A DNA stretch of 64,000 nt. It comes from T3Sed10-241 sp036796255 (lineage in GTDB: Bacteria > Bacteroidota > Bacteroidia > Flavobacteriales_D > Cryomorphaceae). The notes under the pieces were generated by a model that saw nothing but the letters and a program-made list of their open reading frames with translations, had not been told where the DNA came from and did no database searches. The DNA is taken from NCBI GenBank assembly GCA_036796255.1, contig DAIRDH010000002.1:1-64000 (forward strand). Direction: 5' to 3'. Shown here in pieces: positions 18,327 to 27,583 of this stretch. How positions within the stretch are numbered: the first letter of the stretch is position 1; the number at the start of each line of letters is the position of its first letter. The translations under genes and the position numbers were made by a program.

Positions 18327-18929
18327 TTAAACCAATAAATTTCTCAGTACACCCAGGTCTTTTTCCTCATCCACATCGGTGAGTGTAGGCAGGAGCTGGT
18401 AACTCAACTTGAGCTTTTTAAGGTCTAGAATGGTGTCGAGCAGCACGTCGGCGGTAGACCATTTTTTATCTTTGAACACATGGGAGTAGTGGCGGTCCAT
18501 ACCGAGCAGGTAATACCCCCCGTCGTGGGCTGGTCCGAGTACCACATTGTGGCTGTCGAGCGCAGTGAATGCGTCTTCAATGATTTCGGCACTGAGTTCA
18601 TAACAGTCAGACCCAATGATGACTACTTTTTCGTAATGTTGCGAAAATGCCTGTCCAAAAGCGCGGTCCATGCGGTCGCCAAGGCTATCTCCTTTTTGCA
18701 AAAACTTAGGGAATTTATAGTAATCGAGGATGTCAAACTCCTGTACGCGTGCCGAATAGAAAACAGCCTTGTCAGAAAATACCTTGTCGGCAATGGCATG
18801 GGTGTGTTCTAGCAACTTGAGGTAAATCATAAGTGCTTTCTCGTCGCCAATGGTGCGTGCCAACCTGGTTTTAACCTTGCCTATCTCCGGATTTTTGGCA
18901 AAGATCATCAAGAGGTTATCGTGGTTCAT
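18327..18929 (-). CDS. TIGR04282/DUF2064 glycosyltransferase-like protein
   Basis: 200 residues of a GT-A-type nucleotidyl/glycosyl-transferase fold. The signature is FAKNPEIGKVKTRLA at the start, KGDSLGDRMDRAF, VIIGSDCYELS with the metal-binding Asp, and GPAHDGGYYLLGM. This is the family also called rSAM/selenodomain-associated transferase 1, which has been linked to arsenosugar synthesis in some genomes. No arsenic methyltransferase or radical-SAM gene is seen nearby. Its start overlaps the rhodanese gene's end by 14 nt, so the two are translationally coupled. Confidence 0.85.
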   Translation of the reverse strand: MNHDNLLMIFAKNPEIGKVKTRLARTIGDEKALMIYLKLLEHTHAIADKVFSDKAVFYSARVQEFDILDYYKFPKFLQKGDSLGDRMDRAFGQAFSQHYEKVVIIGSDCYELSAEIIEDAFTALDSHNVVLGPAHDGGYYLLGMDRHYSHVFKDKKWSTADVLLDTILDLKKLKLSYQLLPTLTDVDEEKDLGVLRNLLV

Positions 18930-19431
18930 AGCTTTTTTCTAGTTTATTGATCCATACGCCCCATACGCTGCTGTAGGGGTGAACATATTTTGCTTCTGCG
19001 TCGCCTTGCTTGTACACGGGAAAGCCGCGGTTGGTCCAGTCAAAAATTCCTCCCCACAGATTTCGAACATCGGTGTATCCGCGGTCACGCAATTGGCGCG
19101 CTACATCTTCACTGCGCTTGCCGATTGAGCAATATACCACGAGGGAAGCATCGAGTGGTATGCCTGCCAGAGCAGTGTCGTCGAGGTGATTGTATCCTAT
19201 GTATCGCGCATTGCGCAAATGGCTTACGGCATACTCTTCCGGTTCTCGCGCATCGAGGAGTATCGGCGTATTGGAATTCAATTCATCCGCGAGCTGCTCA
19301 CTCTTTACAGTATCCACATCAAAGCGCAGGAGTGCATTGACAGTGGTTTCGAAGCCCCATTTATTCTGCCCCATGGCCATTAAGTTTAGGGCAGATAAAA
19401 GCATAAGGATGGGTAATGATTTGCTGCACAT
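18916..19431 (-). CDS. Exported rhodanese-like sulfurtransferase
   Basis: 171 residues. A signal peptide (MCSKSLPILMLLSALNLMAMG) is followed by one rhodanese domain with ILLDAREPEEYAVSHL and the active-site loop VVYCSIGKRSE (catalytic Cys in YCSIGKRS). The GYTDVRNLWGGIFDW segment completes the fold. It is probably periplasmic. It precedes and overlaps the DUF2064 gene by 14 nt. A single-domain exported rhodanese beside a TIGR04282 protein suggests a shared task, but which one is unknown. Confidence 0.85.
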   Translation of the reverse strand: MCSKSLPILMLLSALNLMAMGQNKWGFETTVNALLRFDVDTVKSEQLADELNSNTPILLDAREPEEYAVSHLRNARYIGYNHLDDTALAGIPLDASLVVYCSIGKRSEDVARQLRDRGYTDVRNLWGGIFDWTNRGFPVYKQGDAEAKYVHPYSSVWGVWINKLEKSYEPR

Positions 19432-19589
19432 TGTTGGCTCGAAGATAGAAAGAAATCAAAAGGATACTATTTGCGGTGGCCGAAATTCAAAGAATCTGGG
19501 ATACAGCTGGCTTTTCAAAACCGGATGGAAGCCTACGTAATGAGAAAATCAAAATAAATTTGATACTTTGTTACTTCAATTTGATCCTT

Positions 19590-20266
19590 ATGGTCGGGGT
19601 AGTTGTAGGTTTGTCTTTGCTCTTTTTGCTCTTGGCAATGGTACTTAACCATGAGAATGCTCCGCATATACTCAGTGGCTACCACAGCCAGGATGCCTCT
19701 CAAAGAAGTGAAGAAGAGTTGCGGCGGTTTATTCCCTTTTTCAGGCGCTTTCATCTTTTGCTTGGCTTGAGTTTGGGCGGTATCGGGCTGGGCCTTTACT
19801 ATCTCATCAGCAGCAATGCTGCGGGAATTTTCATCAGTGTTTACCCGCTATTGGCGTACATCTACTTCCTTTGGCGCTGGCGCAAAAGTTATTTTGCCCG
19901 AAAGGGCAAGACCTTGCGTATTGGGATTGGTATTTTGGTGGGAATGCTCCTGCTGGTATCTGCCATGCTCTACCGAAGCATGCAGCCGAATGAGGTGACA
20001 TTCACAGCAACTGAAATTCAGATTTCCGGCAGCTATGGTCTGTCAATCCTCTACACTGAAATAGCCGCCGCGGAAATCGTAAGCACCCTGCCTCCTATCA
20101 GACGAAAACGGCACGGCTACGCAATGGGGCATATCATGAAAGGGGAATTCAGGACGCAGGACCATCAAAACATAAAGATCATCGCCGATACTGACTTCAG
20201 TCCATTTGTCCTGATCAGGCTCAACAATGGCCGGCACATCTATCTCAGCACTCCGGTCAACAGTGC
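19590..20266 (+). CDS. DUF3784-like membrane protein, 3' end lost in assembly gap
   Basis: I choose the ATG at 19590, which gives an immediate N-terminal helix (MVGVVVGLSLLFLLLAM). Upstream starts as far as 19476 are possible. The segment SGYHSQDASQRSEEELRRF followed by hydrophobic helices LLLGLSLGGIGLGLYYL and the next two resembles DUF3784. After about residue 130 a soluble beta-rich part (VTFTATEIQISGSYGLSILY onward) looks like a PH-type domain. The gene runs into the N run at 20267, so its end is missing. The apparent single ORF joining it to the kinase is a gap artefact. Confidence 0.6.
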
Positions 20267-20366
20267 NNNNNNNNNNNNNNNNNNNNNNNNNNNNNNNNNN
20301 NNNNNNNNNNNNNNNNNNNNNNNNNNNNNNNNNNNNNNNNNNNNNNNNNNNNNNNNNNNNNNNNNN
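20267..20366. other. Assembly gap (100 N)
   Basis: 100 N placeholder. It separates the DUF3784-like gene from the histidine kinase, and both lose sequence in it. Confidence 0.99.
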
Positions 20367-21596
20367 ACCCAGGACAACTTATCAAAGGAACTTTCAGAAC
20401 ATCAGCGCCTGCAGGCATTGCAGGCATATGATATACTCGATTCAGAAGTTGAAGAGGCTTATGAAAGCCTCACGCGTATTGCCGCTCAGGTGTGTGGTAC
20501 GCAAATGTCTGTGATTTCATTTATCGATGAAAAAAGACAGTGGTTTAAGTCGCATTATGGACTTGATACCACTGAGACGCCCCGTGAAGTCTCGTTTTGT
20601 ACCCATGCCATACTCAACCCTCATGAGGTGATGGAGATAAAAAATGCCACCAAGGATGACCGATTCAAGGACAATCCCTTGGTAAGTGGTGATCTCAACA
20701 TCCGTTTTTACGCAGGCGCACCCATGGTAAGTCCTGATGGACACGCCCTTGGCACCATATGTGTGATCGACGAGATACCCGGACAGCTCAGCGACTTTCA
20801 AAAAGATGTGTTGCAATCGCTTTCAAGGCAGGCGGTCATCATGCTGGAGCTGCGCAGAAAGAGTCGTTTGTTGATTGAGCAAAAGCAGAAGCTCGAGGAG
20901 CACAACAAAGAATTGCAAAAATTCGCATATGTCGTTTCGCACGATTTGCGCAGCCCATTGAACAATATATCGGCGCTGAGCAGCATGTTGATTGAAAATG
21001 AAGACCTCAAGCTCGATGAAGATTCAGAGAAGTATTTGGAGCTGATCATGCAATCAGCGGATACATTAAAGTCCTTGATTGAAGGCATACTAAAATACTA
21101 TAGCAGCGATGGTCTGCTCAATGAAAGTATGGAAGCTGTTGCACTGTTGCCATTTCTGCAGGAAGTGAAAAACCTCTTGCGCCATGAGGCCAAAATTACC
21201 GTACATGGCGTTTCAGAAGAGGTATGCGTATATACCCAGCGTGCAGCATTTCAACAGGTACTTATCAACTTGATTTCGAACGGCATCAAGTACAACGACC
21301 ACAAAAAACCGGATATACACCTCAGTTTTGAGTCGAACCTGACACGCTGGAGCATCGCAGTAAGCGACAATGGCCGGGGCTTTGCATCTGAGAAAAGGGA
21401 CAAAATCTTTGACCTGTTTACGACCTTAGGCACAACAGATCGCGACAACCGGCGTGGCACCGGCATAGGTCTTGCCTCCGTCAAAAAAATCATGGCCGGT
21501 CTCAAAGGGGAAATCACAGTAAACTCTGTGCCTGGTTTGGGGAGTACTTTCAGCATCAAGTTCGATAAGGGTTGTGCCGGGGCAACAACCGCTTAA
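20367..21596 (+). CDS. GAF-domain sensor histidine kinase, 5' end at gap
   Basis: The visible 409 residues start just before RLQALQAYDILDSEVEEAYE, the usual opening of GAF kinases, so little is probably missing. A GAF domain (about 1-165) contains FCTHAI and FYAGAPM. A coiled linker follows. The H-box is FAYVVSHDLRSPLNN, the N-box LINLISNGIKYND, and the ATP-lid motifs DNGRGF and GTGIGLAS are intact. No transmembrane helix is visible, so it is a cytosolic sensor. No response regulator is adjacent. Its stop overlaps the convergent M28 gene's stop by 4 nt. Confidence 0.9.
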   Translation, partial: TQDNLSKELSEHQRLQALQAYDILDSEVEEAYESLTRIAAQVCGTQMSVISFIDEKRQWFKSHYGLDTTETPREVSFCTHAILNPHEVMEIKNATKDDRFKDNPLVSGDLNIRFYAGAPMVSPDGHALGTICVIDEIPGQLSDFQKDVLQSLSRQAVIMLELRRKSRLLIEQKQKLEEHNKELQKFAYVVSHDLRSPLNNISALSSMLIENEDLKLDEDSEKYLELIMQSADTLKSLIEGILKYYSSDGLLNESMEAVALLPFLQEVKNLLRHEAKITVHGVSEEVCVYTQRAAFQQVLINLISNGIKYNDHKKPDIHLSFESNLTRWSIAVSDNGRGFASEKRDKIFDLFTTLGTTDRDNRRGTGIGLASVKKIMAGLKGEITVNSVPGLGSTFSIKFDKGCAGATTA

Positions 21597-23113
21597 GGCG
21601 CATACAAGGCTTCGCCCGCATCGAAATACTTATCGCCAGGCAGCCAAAAAGGCTTTTCCGGCATATTTCCAATATCGACCGCAGCTTTCACGTAGGCTTT
21701 GGTAAAGCGGTGCAGGTATTCATAATCCACACTGTCTGGATTGTCAGAAGGGCGGTGGTAATATTTTCTGACTTCTTCATCGAAGGCCGTGAGTCCCAGA
21801 CTGTACATCAAGGCGGGAATCCCTACCCTTGCAAAATTCACCTGATCAGAGCGGTCAAACAGGTTTTGCTTGGGCTCCGGATCTTCAATCGCTTCCAGCC
21901 CATAATCGGCGCAAGCCGCTGAAATAAGCGGGCCTGCCGTGGTTCTGGTAAGCCCCACAATGGTGGCTATTTCGGTATTGTTGTAGCCCGCGTTGTCACT
22001 GTTGAAGCAGAAAACAATATCGCTCAATGGCAGGGGCGGATGGGCCACAAACCACTCGCTGCCCAGCAATCCCTTTTCCTCACCTGTGAATAGAACGAAC
22101 ATTGCACTTCGGTCAAGTGGCTCCTTTGCGATAAATGCAGCCGCTTCGAGCACGGTCATGGTTCCAATGGCATTGTCGCGGGTACCGTTGTAAATGGAAT
22201 CGCCAGTTTCATCGGGCACACCAATCCCCACGTGGTCATAATGACCCGAATACACCACAAACTCTTTCTTCAACTCGGGATGGCTACCCTCTACCCATGC
22301 CACCACATTCTGTGATTTCACTTTTTGCTCAAGTGCACCCGCCATTTTGACGGAAACTTCTCCCTTGTATTTGCGAAATTTTTCGAGTTTTTGGCTGCCC
22401 ACATCTTCAAGCCAGAATACTGGAAAACCAGTGCCTTCTTCAGTTTCATCACTACCCATATCCAATTCCATGCGGGGTTGGTTGAGGTAAAATTGAAGCA
22501 TCGTCCAGCTCATTTGCGGTGAGCTGTATAATTCAATGATGGCCAGGGCTCCGGCTTCTTCAGCGCGTAGCCGTTTAGTGCGCGATTCCACAAATGCATC
22601 GCGGGCAGATGTACCGCCTTCCTTTCCACTGCGCGCCAGCACGATTTTGCCTTTCACTTTTGCTTTTTCAAAATCGGCTTCACTGCCATAGTCCAGGTAT
22701 ACCGCTTTTGCCGAAAGGCTCATGTTGCCGCCTGCCAATTGCAAGAATTGATCTGGTGCGAAGTAGGTTTCGCCATCTATTTCGAGTCTCCCTTCATCGG
22801 CCGGGCTGCTGGTTTTAAGCCGTACTTCCTGCATATAGCCTTCCGGCAAAAATGGCTTTACGCCGTGGCGGTGGAAATGTGCTGCGATATAACTTGCTGC
22901 GATATCGAGTCCTTCGGAAGGGGTGTCGCGGCCTTTGAGCAAGTCAGAAGCCAAAAATTGCAAGTGGGCCTCAATGGAAGGCCGTGTTATTTCACTTTCT
23001 ATACGTTCTGGAATTGCTTGCTGCGCCAGCGAGAATTGGGCTGCTCCAAAAAGAAAATAAAGCACTATGGCTTTATGGACTGCATGTTTGCCCAAAAGAA
23101 ATTTTTCGATCAT
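21593..23113 (-). CDS. M28 family zinc aminopeptidase with PA domain
   Basis: I start at the ATG at 23113 (506 residues) rather than the TTG at 23134. A signal peptide runs to about residue 30 (LYFLFGAAQFSLAQ). A PA-type insert follows (KGKIVLARSGKEGG). The metal ligands are in VVYSGHYDHVG, NGTRDNAIGT, FTGEEKGLLGS and FNSDNAG, with a late His in YHRPSDNPDS. This is the order of M28 co-catalytic zinc aminopeptidases. It is probably periplasmic or secreted. Confidence 0.92.
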   Translation of the reverse strand: MIEKFLLGKHAVHKAIVLYFLFGAAQFSLAQQAIPERIESEITRPSIEAHLQFLASDLLKGRDTPSEGLDIAASYIAAHFHRHGVKPFLPEGYMQEVRLKTSSPADEGRLEIDGETYFAPDQFLQLAGGNMSLSAKAVYLDYGSEADFEKAKVKGKIVLARSGKEGGTSARDAFVESRTKRLRAEEAGALAIIELYSSPQMSWTMLQFYLNQPRMELDMGSDETEEGTGFPVFWLEDVGSQKLEKFRKYKGEVSVKMAGALEQKVKSQNVVAWVEGSHPELKKEFVVYSGHYDHVGIGVPDETGDSIYNGTRDNAIGTMTVLEAAAFIAKEPLDRSAMFVLFTGEEKGLLGSEWFVAHPPLPLSDIVFCFNSDNAGYNNTEIATIVGLTRTTAGPLISAACADYGLEAIEDPEPKQNLFDRSDQVNFARVGIPALMYSLGLTAFDEEVRKYYHRPSDNPDSVDYEYLHRFTKAYVKAAVDIGNMPEKPFWLPGDKYFDAGEALYAP

Positions 23114-23131
23114 AAATTTTTCAATACGGGT

Positions 23132-23139
23132 CAAAGTTA
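23132..23139 (-). promoter_or_regulatory. -7 box TAACTTTG for the M28 gene
   Basis: On the minus strand TAACTTTG lies 18 nt upstream of the ATG at 23113, supporting that start: the TTG at 23134 would fall inside the box. Confidence 0.5.
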
Positions 23140-23286
23140 AGCCATTTTAAATTTGCAATCCAAGGTGGCATGGAATGCAAAAGGCAATTCAAAATTTCCT
23201 AACGGCTTACCAAAATTTGCAGGTATTCTGGAATATTAAGGCCGAAGTTTGGCCGCATTGAGGCTCATTTTCCCGATCTTTGTTGA

Positions 23287-24276
23287 ATGAATTTATTCTC
23301 CCGACTAGAAGTTATGCAGGATCTGGACCAACGTCTGGTTCCATTGATGAACAAATACCTCTTAGATATTTCTGAAAACTGGCAGCCAACCGACTTGCTC
23401 CCAGACCCTACCGCTGATGATTTCATGGAGACCCTGAGAGAGATTCAAGGGCTGTCGAAAGAAATGTCATACACTTTCTGGGTGGTGCTCATCGCAGATA
23501 CGATTACCGAAGAAGCATTGCCTACCTACGAATCATGGTTGATGTGCACGGAAGGTATTGACCAGCTCGGCCCCAACAACTGGAGCCGGTGGATCAGGGG
23601 CTGGACTGCTGAAGAGAATCGCCACGGCGATCTTTTAAACAAATACCTCTACCTGAGCGGTGCTGTCAATATGCGCGAGATGGAGGTATCAACCCAATAC
23701 CTTATTGCAGATGGTTTCGACCTCGGCATTGCCCACGATCCCTACAAGAATTTCGTATACACCAGCTTTCAGGAGCTGGCCACCAATGTATCGCACCGCC
23801 GCACTGCAACCCTCGCCAAGAAATCAGGCAATGGTCAGCTGGCCAAGATTTGCGGGCGTATCGCATCCGACGAGATGCGGCATGCGAATGCCTATTCGCA
23901 CTTCATGAAGCTCATTTTCGAAATGGATGCCAGCGAAGCCATGATTGCTTTCAACGACATGATGCGAAAAGGAATCACCATGCCCGCGCACTTCCTGCGC
24001 GAATCAGGCGAGCCTCAGGGCGAGGCATTTGTGCACTTTTCACATTGTGCACAGGCGCTTGGGGTGTATACAGCCCACGACTACGTTGACATCTACAACG
24101 GCCTTCTCAACGATTGGGACATCGCCAATTTAAACGGGCTGACATCTGAAGCCGAAAAGGCAAGAGAGGAACTCATGAAGCGGCCCATGCTGCTGAAGCG
24201 ACTCGCTGAGCGACAACTCAAGCCGGTGGAGCCCCGAAGGTTTAGCTGGGTAAATCAGGAGTTGGCCTATTTCTGA
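23287..24276 (+). CDS. Acyl-ACP desaturase (soluble di-iron)
   Basis: 329 residues. It inserts a double bond into acyl-ACP using a di-iron centre and ferredoxin electrons. The iron ligands are visible as two EExxH-type helices: EENRHG (109-114) and DEMRHA (196-201), plus the first-shell Glu in TITEEALPTY (about 75) and Glu164 in SFQELAT. This is the type 2 fatty-acid desaturase family, common in plants, actinobacteria and many Bacteroidota. Length is normal, and it is cytosolic. It stands alone. A degenerate -7 box (GATCTTTG, 23275-23282) precedes it. Confidence 0.95.
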   Translation: MNLFSRLEVMQDLDQRLVPLMNKYLLDISENWQPTDLLPDPTADDFMETLREIQGLSKEMSYTFWVVLIADTITEEALPTYESWLMCTEGIDQLGPNNWSRWIRGWTAEENRHGDLLNKYLYLSGAVNMREMEVSTQYLIADGFDLGIAHDPYKNFVYTSFQELATNVSHRRTATLAKKSGNGQLAKICGRIASDEMRHANAYSHFMKLIFEMDASEAMIAFNDMMRKGITMPAHFLRESGEPQGEAFVHFSHCAQALGVYTAHDYVDIYNGLLNDWDIANLNGLTSEAEKAREELMKRPMLLKRLAERQLKPVEPRRFSWVNQELAYF

Positions 24277-24329
24277 GACTGCTGGCCCGCCAAGATATTT
24301 GGCATCAATAGAATTGGTGATAGGGCTTA

Positions 24330-25379
24330 CTATTTGAAAATCTTGCGCTCATTCAGTGCCTGGCGGTACGCAGCTGCATTGCGGTTGTGCTCTGCAAGGG
24401 TTTTTGCGAAAGCATGGGTTCCTGAAAAGTCAGCTTTGGCGCACATGAAAAGGTAATCATTGCTATCCGGGTTGAGCACAGCATCGATGCTCGACTTTTG
24501 GGGAATATTGATGGGACCGGGAGGCAATCCGGAAAAGAGATATGTATTGTACGGGCTGTTGAAAGCCAAGTGCGTGGTTAGGACCCGGTTTATACTAAAA
24601 TCGCCGATGGCATATACTACTGTGGGATCACTTTGCAGCCTCATGCCTTTGCGCAGGCGGTTAAGATACAGTCCGGCGATTACAGGCCGTTCGGAAGGAT
24701 GATTTTGCTGTTCGGCCTGTACAATTGAGGCCAGGGTAACGACTTGACTCTGGGTCAATTCGAGGGCTTTTGCTTTCGCAATGCGGTCGGCATCCCAGAA
24801 ACCTTTGTACTCAGCTGCCATCCTGTCCACGAAGCCCTGGGCATCTTCGTCCCATTCTGAAAAGTAGGTATCGGGGAGAAACATGGACAAAAAGGTATGG
24901 CGGTTAAATCCGTATTTGCGTGCAGTGCCCGGATCGGTGAGCAGTGAAGCGATTGAGGCACTATCGGCTTCAATATTGCGTGCTACGCGGCCTGCAAGCT
25001 CAGGCAAAGTGCGCGCAGTATGAAAGGTGAGGCGCACCATCTCCTCTCCCCTGCCGCCGCGCAAGTGGTTGATCACGGCATTGAGCGACATGCCTTCTAT
25101 GAGTGTGTAGCGGCCTGGCTCTACCTTGTCGCCTGCGTAATTCTTTTTTGACATGAGCTGTTGGGTAAGCTCGCGCTTGGTAGCAATTCCCCGGTGTACG
25201 AGCAAGTTGAGCACGTCGTCGGGAGTGCTGCCGGTTGCCACATAGAGCGGTGTCGCCGCCATGTTTTGGTCTACCACAGGCGCAAAGAAACTTTGATAGA
25301 AGTGGTAGCCTATTGCCAGTGCCGCTGCAACCAAGAGCACGAGGAGGCCTGTACCCCATTTTACTGCTTTCCTCTTCAA
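24330..25379 (-). CDS. mltG: Endolytic murein transglycosylase MltG
   Basis: 349 residues with one N-terminal helix (about 9-29) and a periplasmic YceG domain. It cuts nascent glycan strands and sets their length. Hallmarks are VVTLASIVQAEQ, in which the Glu is the expected catalytic residue, ERPVIAGLYLNRLRKGM and LQSDPTVVYAIGD. A LysM-like subdomain probably precedes it. It is the last gene of a four-gene operon, 4 nt after the GNAT gene. Confidence 0.95.
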   Translation of the reverse strand: MKRKAVKWGTGLLVLLVAAALAIGYHFYQSFFAPVVDQNMAATPLYVATGSTPDDVLNLLVHRGIATKRELTQQLMSKKNYAGDKVEPGRYTLIEGMSLNAVINHLRGGRGEEMVRLTFHTARTLPELAGRVARNIEADSASIASLLTDPGTARKYGFNRHTFLSMFLPDTYFSEWDEDAQGFVDRMAAEYKGFWDADRIAKAKALELTQSQVVTLASIVQAEQQNHPSERPVIAGLYLNRLRKGMRLQSDPTVVYAIGDFSINRVLTTHLAFNSPYNTYLFSGLPPGPINIPQKSSIDAVLNPDSNDYLFMCAKADFSGTHAFAKTLAEHNRNAAAYRQALNERKIFK

Positions 25380-25383
25380 GTTT

Positions 25384-25902
25384 TTATTGTTTTAATTTTT
25401 GAAGCAACCACTCATCATAAAAGACTCCGTTGTGCTTAGTCCATGATTTCTTCAGCCCCACTTTTTCGAAGCCAAATTTCTCAAAAAGGGCCAGACTTTT
25501 CTCATTGTCAGCCAAAATATTACAGTACACCTGGGCCAGATCGAGGGTTCCAAAGCAATAAGGCAGCAAGAGATCGAGGCAACGTGACGCCAGTCCCTTG
25601 CCCCGGCTCTGTGCATCGGCGATGAGGATGCCTATTCCGGCACGCTTGTTTTTAAAATCACAATCAAAAAGGTCGAGCGTACCTATGGGCTCATTGTCCT
25701 CCACCAATTCGATAACCAGTCGCAGCTGCTTGTCGGTATGCACATCGCTTACATTTTCGATGTATTGAGAGAGCACATGCCTTGAAAATGGCGCAAGGGT
25801 GTGTGAGACCTTCCAATTTTCCGGATTGTTCTCCCAGAGGTAGAGTCGGTTCAGGTCACCTGGCTCAAGGGCCCTCAGGCGTATGCTGCTATCCTCAAGC
25901 AT
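25384..25902 (-). CDS. GNAT family N-acetyltransferase (RimJ/RimL-like)
   Basis: 172 residues of the acetyltransferase fold that resembles the ribosomal-protein or spermidine acetyltransferases. The acetyl-CoA pyrophosphate loop is SRGKGLASRCLDLLL, preceded by AGIGILIAD. The C-terminal EKFGFEKVGLKKS motif is typical. It starts 8 nt inside the end of dapF and stops 4 nt before mltG, so translation is coupled. The substrate is unknown. Confidence 0.9.
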   Translation of the reverse strand: MLEDSSIRLRALEPGDLNRLYLWENNPENWKVSHTLAPFSRHVLSQYIENVSDVHTDKQLRLVIELVEDNEPIGTLDLFDCDFKNKRAGIGILIADAQSRGKGLASRCLDLLLPYCFGTLDLAQVYCNILADNEKSLALFEKFGFEKVGLKKSWTKHNGVFYDEWLLQKLKQ

Positions 25903-26674
25903 TTATGGTTCCATTAAACACATGTTTGACTGGCCCTTGCAGCCAAATATCGGAAAAACCCTGTCCATTTGGCACAAAACTCAGCTCGAGCATGCCGCCG
26001 TGCGTATGTATGCGCAATGGGCTGGGCACTCCGCTTTGGGCGGCCAATACCAAGGCGACTGCGGTAACTCCTGTTCCGCAAGAGAGCGTCTCATTCTCGA
26101 CACCGCGTTCGTAGGTGCGTACACCGTAGGTGCCATCGCCAAGGGGGGATACAAAGTTGACGTTGGTGCCATTCATGGCTTGAAATTCAGGCAATTGACG
26201 TAAGTTGCGGCCGTCTCGCAGCACGTCGATCTGGTCTACATCGGGCACTTCAATTACAAGGTGAGGCGAGCCTGTGTTGAGGAAGGGCTTTTTGGCCTTG
26301 ACTTCGGGCATACCCACATCGTGCATTTGGACTGCCACCAGTTCGCTGTCCAATATCCGGTACTTGTGCGCTCCATCAGTGGTTATAAATTTACCCTCTT
26401 TACCCGCCAAGCCCAGCCTTTCGGCAAAAACAACTGCACATCGGCTTCCATTTCCACAAAGTGATTTTGAACCATCGGGGTTGAAGAACACCATTTCGAA
26501 ATCAGCCTCATCGCAGTTTTGAATCAACATAAGGCCATCAGAGCCAATCCCAAATTTCCTGTGGCAGAGAAAGTTTACTTGCTCGGTAGTAATTCCGCTC
26601 AATTGGCCACTGCGGTTGTCGATTACCACAAAATCATTGCCCGTGCCCTGGTACTTTTCAAAAGGGACGGTCAT
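25895..26674 (-). CDS. dapF: Diaminopimelate epimerase
   Basis: 259 residues. It converts LL- to meso-diaminopimelate for both peptidoglycan and lysine. The two catalytic cysteines sit in the expected motifs: Cys73 in SLCGNGSRC and Cys199 in LSCGTGVTA. Substrate-binding GTGNDF, NPDGSKS and PHLVIEV are present. It is cytosolic. It overlaps the upstream lipoprotein gene by 17 nt and the GNAT gene by 8 nt. Confidence 0.97.
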   Translation of the reverse strand: MTVPFEKYQGTGNDFVVIDNRSGQLSGITTEQVNFLCHRKFGIGSDGLMLIQNCDEADFEMVFFNPDGSKSLCGNGSRCAVVFAERLGLAGKEGKFITTDGAHKYRILDSELVAVQMHDVGMPEVKAKKPFLNTGSPHLVIEVPDVDQIDVLRDGRNLRQLPEFQAMNGTNVNFVSPLGDGTYGVRTYERGVENETLSCGTGVTAVALVLAAQSGVPSPLRIHTHGGMLELSFVPNGQGFSDIWLQGPVKHVFNGTINA

Positions 26675-27440
26675 GGCTCAACAGGTATTTGGTAAGCAAG
26701 GAATCTTGCAGCATTACGAATGGCTTGTAGTCCAGTTGCTCTTGAAGGATATACATTTTGGAGCCAAGCGAGAAGTAATAACCATCCTGGTAATGGAATA
26801 CGCCTACGGGTTGATGCGCCTGCACCCCATAAAGCATGAGCTTACGTCGATTGAATTTGTAGCCTTTGTAGTTGACCGGCGATAGCCATTTTTCAAGCAC
26901 TACCTGATCAGCGCCGGGATCAGGGCGTATGCTCAGTCGGTCTTCTATCACTACAAGCACACTATCGAAATCATCCCGGTATCCGGGCCTGATGACCTTA
27001 ACAAGTGTGGATTGCACCAAGCGACTTTCGGCAAAATTGTCTTCCGGATTGGGCTGTTGCTCGTTGTAAATTTCATATTCCTCAAGCTCATCATATACTT
27101 CGGCCTCAATCATTTCTAATGAATCATCATACGCTTCCATTTCCGGATAGAGCTCATCGACAAAGGCCATAGAGTCAATACTGTCCTGCCAGTCAGCGTG
27201 CAGTTGATCATCCAAGGAGAACTTGCTGAATTCCAGGCTGTCATCAGGACTGAACACCTCATCACCAGTACTTTCAGCAGCACTTTCTGCTTTGGGTACA
27301 GGCGTTTGCTTCTGCTTTTTCGTGACCTCCGGGCTTGTTGATTTACTTTCAGTGCCATCGCCAGTTCCGCATGCCATAAATATGTTGCAAGCTGCCAATA
27401 TTGCCAGCAAGTTGACAATATTGCACAAGTTATAAGCCAT
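26658..27440 (-). CDS. Lipoprotein of unknown function, first gene of the dapF-mltG operon
   Basis: 260 residues. The N-terminus has a hydrophobic stretch ending IFMAC at Cys24, a lipobox. A low-complexity Ser/Lys/Thr linker follows, then an acidic region (about 60-130) rich in Asp and Glu. The C-terminal third (SALVVIEDRLSI-type strands, GVQAHQPVGVFHYQDG) may be a small folded domain. I recognise no family. It ends 17 nt inside dapF, so it is translationally coupled and probably an envelope protein of cell-wall context. Confidence 0.6.
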   Translation of the reverse strand: MAYNLCNIVNLLAILAACNIFMACGTGDGTESKSTSPEVTKKQKQTPVPKAESAAESTGDEVFSPDDSLEFSKFSLDDQLHADWQDSIDSMAFVDELYPEMEAYDDSLEMIEAEVYDELEEYEIYNEQQPNPEDNFAESRLVQSTLVKVIRPGYRDDFDSVLVVIEDRLSIRPDPGADQVVLEKWLSPVNYKGYKFNRRKLMLYGVQAHQPVGVFHYQDGYYFSLGSKMYILQEQLDYKPFVMLQDSLLTKYLLSHDRPF

Positions 27441-27583
27441 GAGGCGGGATGGTATGAAATTTGTTATTCAACATTTGTAATTAAGTTGCTATTAGCACTT
27501 AACAGGATTTAACAGGACAAAAGTAAGAAATGATAACCAAGTCCTGTTCTGAAGTGTTGAAATCATCAAATACAAATCGAAAC

